Below, piece after piece: positions 1 to 5,898 of a DNA stretch of 5,946 nucleotides. The notes beneath the pieces are model-generated. The model saw only the letters and a list, made by a program, of their open reading frames with translations, was not told where the DNA came from and did not search any database. The DNA is taken from NCBI GenBank assembly GCA_902782795.1, contig CACZOT010000144.1, forward strand, positions 1 to 5,946, in the 5' to 3' direction. The number at the start of each line of letters is the position of its first letter. Within the stretch, counting starts at the first letter, position 1. Position numbers and translations under genes: made by a program. This DNA comes from an uncultured Eubacteriales bacterium. GTDB lineage: Bacteria > Bacillota > Clostridia > Christensenellales > Aristaeellaceae.

Positions 1-1
1 G

Positions 2-1501
2 ATCCAGTATCCGCTGGATACCGACGTCACCCTGAAGATCTGGATGCCCATTTCTTCCAGCTGCACCAACCAGATCTCCTCCTACGCTGAGAATGAATCC
101 TTCATCTACGCGCAGGAAGCCACCGGCGTGAAGATCGAATTCCAGCACCCGTCCACCAGCGGCGTGCGCGAGGAGTTCAACCTGATGATCGTCTCTGGCG
201 ATCTGCCGGACATCATCGTCAACGGCTACTACCATGAGTCCAGCGCCAACGCCACCGCGTGCGTCAACGGCGTTGAGGACGGCATCTATCTCGACCTGAC
301 GGATTATATGCCGCAGTACTCCCCGGTGTACTGGAACTACATCAACACCAACGAGGAGTTCTATCAGGACGCCACCACCCCCGAGGGCCGCGTCTACTAC
401 TACACCAACTACAAGAACGTCACCGCCGAGACCGAAGGCTCCTACGACCGCTTCCAGGTCCGCAAGGACTGGCTGGAGGAAGTCGGCCTGGAGACCCTGC
501 GCACCGTCGATGATTACGAGAAGTACTTCCAGAACATTCTCGACAACCATCCCGGCGTGACCCCCTTCACCCTCGTCAACACCGGTATCGAGCGCTGCTT
601 CACCACCGCCTTCTATACCACCGACGACTGGTTTCAGATCGACGGCCAGGTCAAGTACGGCCCGTACGAGGACGGCATGAAGGATTACTTCAACCTCATG
701 GCTTCCTGGTACAAGAAGGGCTTCATCAGCCCGGATTTCACCTCTTACACCTCTGAGCGCGACGCGTATCTGGCCGGCGAATCCGGCGGCTACTGCGGCA
801 CCTCCGTCGATACCTTCGAGCTCGCCCAGGAGATCGGCCTGCCGATCCAGAACTGCCCCTACATGCGTCTGACGGACGACCAGTTCATCCACGGCTTCTA
901 CTACCTCCGTCCGGCGAACGGCCAGTTCTCCGTCGTGACCACCGCCTCTGACCACGTGGCCGAGGCCATGGAGTTCATCGACTACGGCTACACCGTCGAA
1001 GGCTCCTACACCTACTGCTACGGCGTCCCGGGCGTTGCCTGGAACTACGGCGACGACGGCCTGCCGAAGTACACCGACTACATCCTCAACAACGACAAGG
1101 GCTACACCATGACGGAAGTCTCCTACATCCTCCGCTTCCACGAGGGATTCCCGCACATGCGTGATTCCGACGCCTTCTCCATCCCCTCCAACAGCCAGAA
1201 TCCGGAGTGCCTTGCCTACCGCCTGAACTGGATGGACGAGGACAACTGGAACACCTCTGACTGGTGCCTGCCGCGCAGCCTCTCTCTCCCGAACGAGGAT
1301 TCCGTGCGCCGCTCTGAGATCATGACCGAGATCGACACCTACCGCAACGAGATGGTGCTCAAGTACATCACCGGCGTTGAGAACGTCGATGATACCTTCG
1401 ACGCGTACCAGGAGCACTTCCGCGCCCTGGGCATCGAGGAAGCCATCCAGCTCACTCAGAACGCTTACGACACCCTCATGGCCAAGAAGCTGCCGGAATA
1501 A
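2..1501 (+). CDS. Extracellular solute-binding protein of a CUT1-type sugar ABC transporter (LplA-like), 5' partial
   Basis: This is the substrate-capturing subunit of an ABC importer, expected as a lipoprotein outside the membrane. The frame is open from base 2, giving 499 codons before the TAA. The first ATG (44) lies inside what looks like the first core strand (VTLKIWMP), so the true start, signal peptide and lipobox cysteine are upstream of the window. Support for the family: the SGDLPDII stretch at 194-217, typical of family 1 binding proteins; the RKDWLEEVGL stretch near the hinge region; high Tyr, Trp and Asp content, as in carbohydrate binders; and two LplB/LplC-type permease genes directly downstream. 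With the missing N-terminus the protein would be about 530-560 residues, normal for the LplA group. The family assignment is strong. The ligand cannot be read from the sequence; a sulfated sugar is inferred only from the downstream sulfatase. Confidence 0.9.
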   Translation: MQYPLDTDVTLKIWMPISSSCTNQISSYAENESFIYAQEATGVKIEFQHPSTSGVREEFNLMIVSGDLPDIIVNGYYHESSANATACVNGVEDGIYLDLTDYMPQYSPVYWNYINTNEEFYQDATTPEGRVYYYTNYKNVTAETEGSYDRFQVRKDWLEEVGLETLRTVDDYEKYFQNILDNHPGVTPFTLVNTGIERCFTTAFYTTDDWFQIDGQVKYGPYEDGMKDYFNLMASWYKKGFISPDFTSYTSERDAYLAGESGGYCGTSVDTFELAQEIGLPIQNCPYMRLTDDQFIHGFYYLRPANGQFSVVTTASDHVAEAMEFIDYGYTVEGSYTYCYGVPGVAWNYGDDGLPKYTDYILNNDKGYTMTEVSYILRFHEGFPHMRDSDAFSIPSNSQNPECLAYRLNWMDEDNWNTSDWCLPRSLSLPNEDSVRRSEIMTEIDTYRNEMVLKYITGVENVDDTFDAYQEHFRALGIEEAIQLTQNAYDTLMAKKLPE

Positions 1502-1514
1502 GCGAAAGCTGAGA

Positions 1515-1540
1515 CCCGCGGCCTTCCGCCGCAGCGCGGG
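1515..1540 (+). other. Possible alternative RNA stem competing with the downstream terminator-like hairpin
   Basis: CCCGCG at 1515-1520 can pair with CGCGGG at 1535-1540. Alternatively GCGGC (1518-1522) can pair with GCCGC (1528-1532) around a 5-base loop. The longer-range pairing uses bases 1536-1540, which are also the foot of the hairpin at 1536-1567, so the two folds exclude each other in part. This resembles an antiterminator/terminator arrangement, but GC-rich sequence yields such pairings easily. No ligand-binding RNA domain is recognisable. Weak call. Confidence 0.25.
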
Positions 1541-1571
1541 AAAGGCAGGAACGCCTGCCTTTCCCGCTTTT
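1536..1571 (+). terminator. Intrinsic terminator-like hairpin between binding protein and permease genes
   Basis: A perfect 14-bp stem pairs 1536-1549 with 1554-1567 around the 4-base loop AACG, and is followed by TTTTCC. It begins 34 bases after the binding protein stop codon and ends 17 bases before the next ribosome binding site. Because the T run is short and the permease genes follow immediately without a visible promoter, partial termination or 3'-end stabilisation of the upstream message is more likely than complete termination. This would let the binding protein be made in excess over the membrane subunits, a known pattern in ABC importer operons. Confidence 0.8.
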
Positions 1572-1584
1572 CCAAACCGCATGC

Positions 1585-1592
1585 AAGGAGGG
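1585..1592 (+). promoter_or_regulatory. Ribosome binding site of the first permease; fixes its start
   Basis: AAGGAGGG lies 8 bases before the ATG at 1601. The in-frame TTG at 1595 is only 2 bases away from it, too close to be used, so the ATG is the start. Confidence 0.85.
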
Positions 1593-1600
1593 CTTTGCGC

Positions 1601-2548
1601 ATGAACGCAGCCGCAACGAGACCCGGTGCCCGCCGCCAAAGCTGGAGGACCCGCGTCCGCAAGAATTATCAGCGTTATTCCCTCGTCTATTGGCTCTGTC
1701 TCCCCATCCTCGCCTACTATATCATCTTCCATTACCTGCCCATGTTCGGCATCTGCATCGCCTTTCAGGATTATCGTCCCGCCAAGGGCGTGTTCGGAAG
1801 CAAATGGGTGGGCCTGAAGCATTTCCTCTCCTTCTTCACGAGCGATTACTGCTGGCGCCTGATCCGCAATACCCTGCTGATCAACTGCTACAACCTGATC
1901 TTCGGCTTCCCTGCGCCCATCATCCTGGCGCTTCTCATAAACGAAGTGAAGTGCGCGCCCTTCAAAAAGACCGTACAGACCATCAGCTATATGCCCCACT
2001 TCGTCTCCATGGTCGTCATCTGCGGCCTGCTGGTGGATTTCTGCGCCTCCACGGGCATCCTCACCACGATCACCACATTCTTCGGCTTTGAGCGGACGAA
2101 CCTGCTCAACTCTCCCAAGCTCTTCCGCACCATCTACGTGGCCAGCGACATCTGGCAGCAGATCGGCTGGGGCTCCATCATCTATTTGGCGACCCTCTCC
2201 ACCACCGACCCGAACCTCTACGAGGCGGCGGTGATCGACGGCGCGGGCCGCTTCCAGCAGGTCATCCACGTGACGCTTCCCACCCTGGTCCCGCTGATCA
2301 TCCTCCAGCTGATCATGCGCATGGGCCAGATGATGAGCGTCGGCTACGAGAAGATCATCCTCCTCTACAACGGCCTGACCTACGAGACGGGCGACGTCAT
2401 TTCGTCCTACGTCTACCGCCGCGGCCTCCAGTCCGGCGATTTCAGCTTCGGTACCGCCGTGAGCCTGTTCAATTCGTTCTGCAACATCATCTTGCTGGTC
2501 GCTGCCAATACGCTCTCGCGCAAGCTGACCAACGAGAGCATGTGGTAA
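1601..2548 (+). CDS. LplB-type sugar ABC transporter permease
   Basis: One of the two membrane subunits of the importer (CUT1 class, MalF-like position). It has 315 residues from the ATG at 1601, a normal length. After a basic N-terminal tail (residues 7-25, rich in Arg and Lys), about six hydrophobic segments can be seen, near residues 28-50, 91-113, 128-147, 175-197, 226-245 and 280-300. The EAA loop that docks the ATPase is at residues 208-227: it begins EAAVIDGAG and ends TLP, matching the family pattern. The YMPHFVS stretch (130-136) and the C-terminal NESMW are characteristic of LplB relatives. The start is set by the strong ribosome binding site at 1585-1592. The gene is separated from the binding protein gene by a terminator-like hairpin, and only 15 bases separate it from the next permease. 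No frameshift or missing motif is seen. The substrate is not determinable. Confidence 0.94.
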   Translation: MNAAATRPGARRQSWRTRVRKNYQRYSLVYWLCLPILAYYIIFHYLPMFGICIAFQDYRPAKGVFGSKWVGLKHFLSFFTSDYCWRLIRNTLLINCYNLIFGFPAPIILALLINEVKCAPFKKTVQTISYMPHFVSMVVICGLLVDFCASTGILTTITTFFGFERTNLLNSPKLFRTIYVASDIWQQIGWGSIIYLATLSTTDPNLYEAAVIDGAGRFQQVIHVTLPTLVPLIILQLIMRMGQMMSVGYEKIILLYNGLTYETGDVISSYVYRRGLQSGDFSFGTAVSLFNSFCNIILLVAANTLSRKLTNESMW

Positions 2549-2555
2549 AGGAGGG
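2548..2555 (+). promoter_or_regulatory. Ribosome binding site of the second permease, overlapping the upstream stop codon
   Basis: AAGGAGGG begins on the last base of the upstream TAA (2546-2548) and ends 8 bases before the ATG at 2564. Sequence and spacing are identical to those of the first permease, as expected if the two subunits are made in equal amounts and translation is coupled. Confidence 0.8.
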
Positions 2556-2563
2556 ACGCAGCA

Positions 2564-3454
2564 ATGGTAGAACGCAAAACGCCCGCAAGCCGCGCCTTCG
2601 ACGTGTGCAATTACATCTTCCTCGTGTTCCTCTCCTTCATCTGCCTCTACCCCATGTGGCACGTGCTCGTCGGCTCCTTCTCGGACCCGGTCCAGCTCAC
2701 CAAACACTACGGCCCGCTGATCCGGCCGCTGGGCTTCTCCCTGGAGGGATATAAGGTCGTCCTGCACAACCCGAACGTGGCTATCGGCTACGGCAACACC
2801 CTCTTCTACGTCATCGTGGGCACGCTCTCCCGCATGTTCGCCACGCTGATCGGCGCCTACGTCCTCTCCCGCAAGGGCTTCATGTTCCGCAAGGTGATGA
2901 CGTTCATCATGGTCTTCACGATGTACTTCGGCGGCGGCATGATCCCCACCTTCATCGTGGTCAAGGCCGTGGGCCTGTACGACAGCCGCGGAGCCATCAT
3001 CATCCCCACGCTGATCGCCACCTGGAACATGATCATCATGAAGACCGCGCTGCAGAACGTGCCCGATTCCCTGGAGGAATCCGCCCGCCTGGACGGCGCC
3101 AATGACCTGGTGGTGCTCTTCCGCATCATCCTCCCGGTCACCAAGGCCACCGTCGCGGTCATCTGCCTGTATTACGCCGTCGCGGAGTGGAACAGCTGGT
3201 TCAACGCCATGATCTACCTGCGCGACAATTCCAAGAAGCCCCTGCAGATCTTCCTGCGCGAGATCCTCCTGCAGAACTCGCAGAACTCCGGCAACCAGAC
3301 CGTTCAGGCCGACGCCGACGTTTCCGCCATCTTCCTGGAGGAGCTCATCAAGTACTGCACCATCATCGTCGCCACCGTGCCGATCCTCTGCGTATACCCC
3401 TTCGTGCAGAAGTATTTCGTCACCGGCGTTATGATGGGCTCCATCAAGGAGTAA
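2564..3454 (+). CDS. LplC/YtcP-type sugar ABC transporter permease
   Basis: The second membrane subunit of the CUT1 importer, forming the pore with the LplB-type partner encoded 15 bases upstream. It has 296 residues, normal for the family. The first membrane segment is near residues 16-38; the conserved NTLFYV stretch starts at residue 78; YFGGGMIP at 121-128 matches the family's typical motif after a membrane segment. The EAA loop spans about residues 172-191: it begins ESARLDGA and ends IILP, with E172, A174 and G178 in the expected places. The C-terminus (QKYFVTGVMMGSIKE) is the usual ending of this family. No ATPase gene follows, so the complex must use a nucleotide-binding subunit encoded elsewhere, as is common for CUT1 transporters that share an MsmK/MsmX-like ATPase. 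No defects seen. Confidence 0.94.
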   Translation: MVERKTPASRAFDVCNYIFLVFLSFICLYPMWHVLVGSFSDPVQLTKHYGPLIRPLGFSLEGYKVVLHNPNVAIGYGNTLFYVIVGTLSRMFATLIGAYVLSRKGFMFRKVMTFIMVFTMYFGGGMIPTFIVVKAVGLYDSRGAIIIPTLIATWNMIIMKTALQNVPDSLEESARLDGANDLVVLFRIILPVTKATVAVICLYYAVAEWNSWFNAMIYLRDNSKKPLQIFLREILLQNSQNSGNQTVQADADVSAIFLEELIKYCTIIVATVPILCVYPFVQKYFVTGVMMGSIKE

Positions 3455-3467
3455 AAACGCTCATCCT

Positions 3468-3504
3468 CCCCGCCCCGCTCCCTTGCGAGCCGGGCGGGGT
3501 TTGT
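3468..3504 (+). terminator. Terminator-like hairpin between transporter genes and enzyme genes
   Basis: Bases 3468-3480 pair with 3487-3499: twelve pairs, all but one G-C, with a single C-C mismatch (3476/3491) and a 6-base loop. TTTGT follows. The T run is short, and the next gene's ribosome binding site starts 4 bases later, leaving no room for a promoter in between. It therefore probably causes partial termination or protects the 3' end of the transporter message, with some readthrough into the isomerase and sulfatase genes. Confidence 0.65.
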
Positions 3505-3507
3505 ATG

Positions 3508-3514
3508 AAAGGAG
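3508..3514 (+). promoter_or_regulatory. Ribosome binding site of the isomerase-like gene; fixes its start
   Basis: AAAGGAG lies 10 bases before the ATG at 3525. An in-frame TTG at 3483 lies inside the hairpin stem-loop upstream and has no such site, so ATG 3525 is the likely start. Confidence 0.8.
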
Positions 3515-3524
3515 TTGTTCCCCT

Positions 3525-4415
3525 ATGAAACTGCTCGGTCGCGAGGTCCCCCTTGGAATGTCCGTCACCAGCCACAAGCCCGAAGATATCAAGACCTTCG
3601 TGGAACTCGGCTTTACCCACTTTGAAGTCGGCATCCCGGCGCGCATGCCGTCCGACGAGCCCCGCCGCCCCTTCCCCAAGGGAGAGCGGCCTCCCATGCC
3701 CTCCCTCGAGGAAGGCGCGAAGATCGCCTGCCGCGGCGAGGAGGAGAAGCTCGTCTCTCTGAAGCAGGGCCTGGTGGACGCTATCGAGGCGGAAGGCCTG
3801 CGCGTTTGGAGCGTACACCTGCCCTTCGGCTTCGGCTGGGATATCGCCCACTATGAGGAGAAGGAGCGCGACGCGGTCGTCGCTTCCCTCAAGAGGGTCA
3901 TTGACCTGACCAAGACTTGGCACCCGCGCGTCTACGTCCTGCACGGCTGCCTGGAGCCCGTCGCTCCCGAGCAGCGCCCGGTGCGCGTGGCGCGGTCCAT
4001 CCAGTCCCTGCGCGAGCTGGATACCTACGCCCAGCAGTTTGGCTCCCGCATCGCCTTGGAGGATCTGCCCCGCTCCTGCCTGGCCAATTCCTCCATCGAG
4101 ACCCGCGCCATGATGATGGCCGCGAGCGTGCCGATCTGCTTCGACGTGAACCACCTCCTCGGCGACACCCACGCCAACTTCCTCGAGGCCATGGCCACCA
4201 ACGTCGTCACTACGCACCTGTCCGACTATGACGGCGTGGACGAGCGCCACTGGCTCCCCGGCAAGGGCATCGTGCCGTGGAAAGACCTCTTCTTCGGCCT
4301 TCTGGACGCGGGGTACCGCGGCCCGTTCCTCTTCGAGCTGCGCGCGGGCGAGAACGGCCCCTACCAGGCGCCCGAGGTGCTCGCCGCCTTCAAGGCCGCG
4401 CTCGGGGCTGAATAA
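3525..4415 (+). CDS. Sugar phosphate isomerase/epimerase-like TIM-barrel protein (xylose isomerase-like, AP endonuclease 2 superfamily)
   Basis: This is a 296-residue cytoplasmic protein with no signal peptide or membrane segment. It looks like a metal-dependent TIM-barrel enzyme that interconverts sugars or related polyols. Barrel-strand motifs appear in order: FEVG (33-36), WSVHLPFG (95-102), YVLHG (137-141), IALEDLP (176-182), CFDVNH (205-210), THLSDYDG (230-237), and FLFELR (268-273). E179, D207, H231 and E271 are at positions where this superfamily places its metal ligands, with H98, H140 and H210 nearby. The HWLPGKGIVPW stretch (242-252) is typical of the group. Residues about 39-74 after the first strand form a Pro/Arg/Glu-rich insertion that may cover the active site. 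The gene follows the transporter by 70 bases and precedes the sulfatase by 18. A role in catabolism of the imported sugar is inferred. Family members vary widely in reaction, so the substrate is unknown. Confidence 0.85.
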   Translation: MKLLGREVPLGMSVTSHKPEDIKTFVELGFTHFEVGIPARMPSDEPRRPFPKGERPPMPSLEEGAKIACRGEEEKLVSLKQGLVDAIEAEGLRVWSVHLPFGFGWDIAHYEEKERDAVVASLKRVIDLTKTWHPRVYVLHGCLEPVAPEQRPVRVARSIQSLRELDTYAQQFGSRIALEDLPRSCLANSSIETRAMMMAASVPICFDVNHLLGDTHANFLEAMATNVVTTHLSDYDGVDERHWLPGKGIVPWKDLFFGLLDAGYRGPFLFELRAGENGPYQAPEVLAAFKAALGAE

Positions 4416-4422
4416 AGAAAGC

Positions 4423-4428
4423 GAGGTG
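4423..4428 (+). promoter_or_regulatory. Weak ribosome binding site of the sulfatase gene
   Basis: GAGGTG lies 5 bases before the ATG at 4434. It is poorer than the AAGGAGG-type sites of the other genes, so the sulfatase may be translated less efficiently or depend partly on ribosomes finishing the gene 18 bases upstream. Confidence 0.55.
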
Positions 4429-4433
4429 CGCCA

Positions 4434-5789
4434 ATGGCAAAGCGTCCGAACATCATCTTCTATTTCTCCGACCAGCAGCGCTGGGACACCATGGGCTGCT
4501 ACGGCCAGAAGCTGCCCGTGACGCCGAATCTGGACCGTCTGGCCGCCGAGGGCACGCTCTTTGAGAACGCCTTCACCTGCCAGCCCGTGTGCGGCCCGGC
4601 CCGCGCCTGCCTGCAGACGGGCCTCTACGCCACCCAGCTGGGCTGCTTCCGCAACGATTACAAGCTCCCCCTGGGCATCGATACCCTGGCGCGGCGCTTC
4701 AACGCCGCGGGGTACCGCACCGCTTACATCGGCAAGTGGCACCTGGCCTCCCAGAATACCTTCGGCAACCCCGGCTCAGAGGAGGATTACACCACCAAGC
4801 CCGTGCCCGTGGAACGCCGCGGCGGCTATGAATACTGGCTCGCCGCCGACGTTCTGGAGTTCACCAGCCACGGCTACGACGGCTATATGTACGACGGAGA
4901 CGGCAACAAGGTCGAGTTCACCGGCCACCGCGTGGACTGCATCGGCGATTTCACCGTGGATTACGTCCGCCAGGTCGCCCGCAGCCGCGAGGAGGGTGAC
5001 GACCGTCCGTTCTTCCTCTTCGTCTCCCAGATCGACCCGCACCACCAGAACGACCACAATCGCTACGAAGGGCCGTTCGGCTCCAAGAAGCGCTTCGCCG
5101 ATTACGAGGTGCCGGGCGATCTCATCGGCACGGGCGGAGACTGGCGCGAGAACTTCCCGGACTACCTGGGCAGCTGCAACGCCCTGGACCGCAATGTGCA
5201 AAAGCTCATGGACGCCCTGGAGGACCACGGCCTCAAGGACGACACCGTGCTCATCTACACCTCCGACCACGGCAGCCACTTCCGCACGCGCAACAAGGAA
5301 TACAAGCGCTGCTGCGAAGACGCCGCGCTGCACGTGCCGATGATCGCCTGGGGCGGGGAGTTCCTCGGCCGCGGGCGCGTCCCGGAGTTGGTCAGCCTGC
5401 TGGATATCCCCTCCACCCTGCTGGATATCGGCGGCGTGCCCGTGCCGGAGACCTACCAGGGCCGCTCTCTCCTGCCCCTCGCGCAGGGCACCGCGCGCGA
5501 TTGGCCGGAGGCCGTCTTCGCGCAGATCAGCGAGGCGGAGACCGGCCGCTGCGTCCGCACCAAGGATTTCAAGTATTCCGTCACCGCGCCGGAATTCCAC
5601 TACAACGAGCCCGCCAGCGACGTCTATGTGGAGGACAAGTTCTACGTCTTGGCCGACGACCCCCACGAGCGCCGCAATCTTGTCACGGATCCCAAGTGGG
5701 CCGCCAAGCGCGCCGAGCTGCGGGAGATCCTCTACGCTTTCCTCGAGAAGGCCGGCGAGAAGCGCCCGCAGATCCTTCCCCATCCCTGA
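4434..5789 (+). CDS. Cys-type sulfatase (formylglycine-dependent), probably cytoplasmic
   Basis: This is a 451-residue enzyme of the alkaline phosphatase/sulfatase superfamily, expected to hydrolyse a sulfate ester. The sulfatase signature is intact: C-G-P-A-R at residues 53-57, with C53 (codon 4590-4592) the cysteine that is converted to formylglycine, followed by LQTG (60-63). Other active-site elements in order: D13 and Q14 (metal site, in SDQQRWD), K101 and H103 in GKWH, DPHH at 201-204, D278 and H279 in TSDHG (metal site), and K291. The C-terminal part (about 370-451) is the usual small domain. The N-terminus starts directly with the first barrel strand and has no signal peptide, so the protein should stay in the cytoplasm. 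No maturase gene (anSME or FGE type) is in the window. It ends the apparent operon. A phosphonate monoester hydrolase, which shares the CxPxR motif, is the main alternative. The substrate is probably what the adjacent transporter imports (inference). Confidence 0.92.
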   Translation: MAKRPNIIFYFSDQQRWDTMGCYGQKLPVTPNLDRLAAEGTLFENAFTCQPVCGPARACLQTGLYATQLGCFRNDYKLPLGIDTLARRFNAAGYRTAYIGKWHLASQNTFGNPGSEEDYTTKPVPVERRGGYEYWLAADVLEFTSHGYDGYMYDGDGNKVEFTGHRVDCIGDFTVDYVRQVARSREEGDDRPFFLFVSQIDPHHQNDHNRYEGPFGSKKRFADYEVPGDLIGTGGDWRENFPDYLGSCNALDRNVQKLMDALEDHGLKDDTVLIYTSDHGSHFRTRNKEYKRCCEDAALHVPMIAWGGEFLGRGRVPELVSLLDIPSTLLDIGGVPVPETYQGRSLLPLAQGTARDWPEAVFAQISEAETGRCVRTKDFKYSVTAPEFHYNEPASDVYVEDKFYVLADDPHERRNLVTDPKWAAKRAELREILYAFLEKAGEKRPQILPHP

Positions 5790-5808
5790 ACCATGGCAGC
5801 ACAGCGAA

Positions 5809-5839
5809 AGCGCCCGCCTCCTCCTGGGAGACGGGCGCT
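5809..5839 (+). terminator. Hairpin after the sulfatase gene, first of two
   Basis: Bases 5809-5821 pair with 5827-5839 with one C-A mismatch (5817/5831) and a 5-base loop. The following sequence, CCTCTTGT, is only moderately T-rich, so on its own it is a weak intrinsic terminator. It starts 20 bases after the sulfatase stop and may act with the second hairpin just downstream. Confidence 0.6.
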
Positions 5840-5851
5840 CCTCTTGTCCAT

Positions 5852-5888
5852 AAAACGGGCGGGCCCATGCGGACCCGCCCGTTGTTTT
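5852..5888. terminator. Probable bidirectional intrinsic terminator between convergent genes
   Basis: AACGGGCGGG at 5854-5863 pairs perfectly with 5874-5883, and two more pairs can form above a C-A mismatch around a 4-base loop. On the + strand it is followed by GTTTTG (and then CTTTG); on the - strand it is followed by TTTTAT (complement of 5850-5855). It is therefore usable from both sides: by the sulfatase operon and by the - strand gene whose stop codon lies 16 bases from its right foot. Confidence 0.75.
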
Positions 5889-5898
5889 GCTTTGCGGA

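Noticed and set aside
44..46. ATG at 44 as the start of the binding protein
   Set aside because: The frame is open upstream to the window edge, the preceding residues form part of the first core strand, no ribosome binding site precedes the ATG, and a start here would leave no signal peptide.
3505..3528. Seven-codon frame MKGVVPL overlapping the isomerase start by ATGA, as a possible leader peptide
   Set aside because: Its ATG directly follows the hairpin and has no ribosome binding site of its own, while the AAAGGAG within it serves the isomerase gene. A chance frame is the simpler reading.
3444..4742. 432-codon open frame on the - strand opposite the isomerase and sulfatase genes
   Set aside because: It lies antisense to two well-supported genes, crosses their boundary, and its low-complexity Ala/Gly/Val/Leu-rich translation is typical of the reverse frame of GC-rich coding DNA.
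4561..5343. 260-codon + strand frame inside the sulfatase gene
   Set aside because: The product is almost entirely Ser, Thr, Ala, Arg and Pro, the usual shadow frame of a GC-rich gene; the sulfatase frame holds all the motifs.
5396..5429. 13-base direct repeat (CCTGCTGGATATC) 21 bases apart
   Set aside because: It encodes two LLDI stretches within the sulfatase and reflects repeated codons for similar residues, not a DNA element.
4776..5783. 335-codon open frame on the - strand opposite the sulfatase gene
   Set aside because: It mirrors the sulfatase codons almost end to end, resembles no known family, and is rich in Ala, Val and Gly, as expected from antisense of strongly biased codons.
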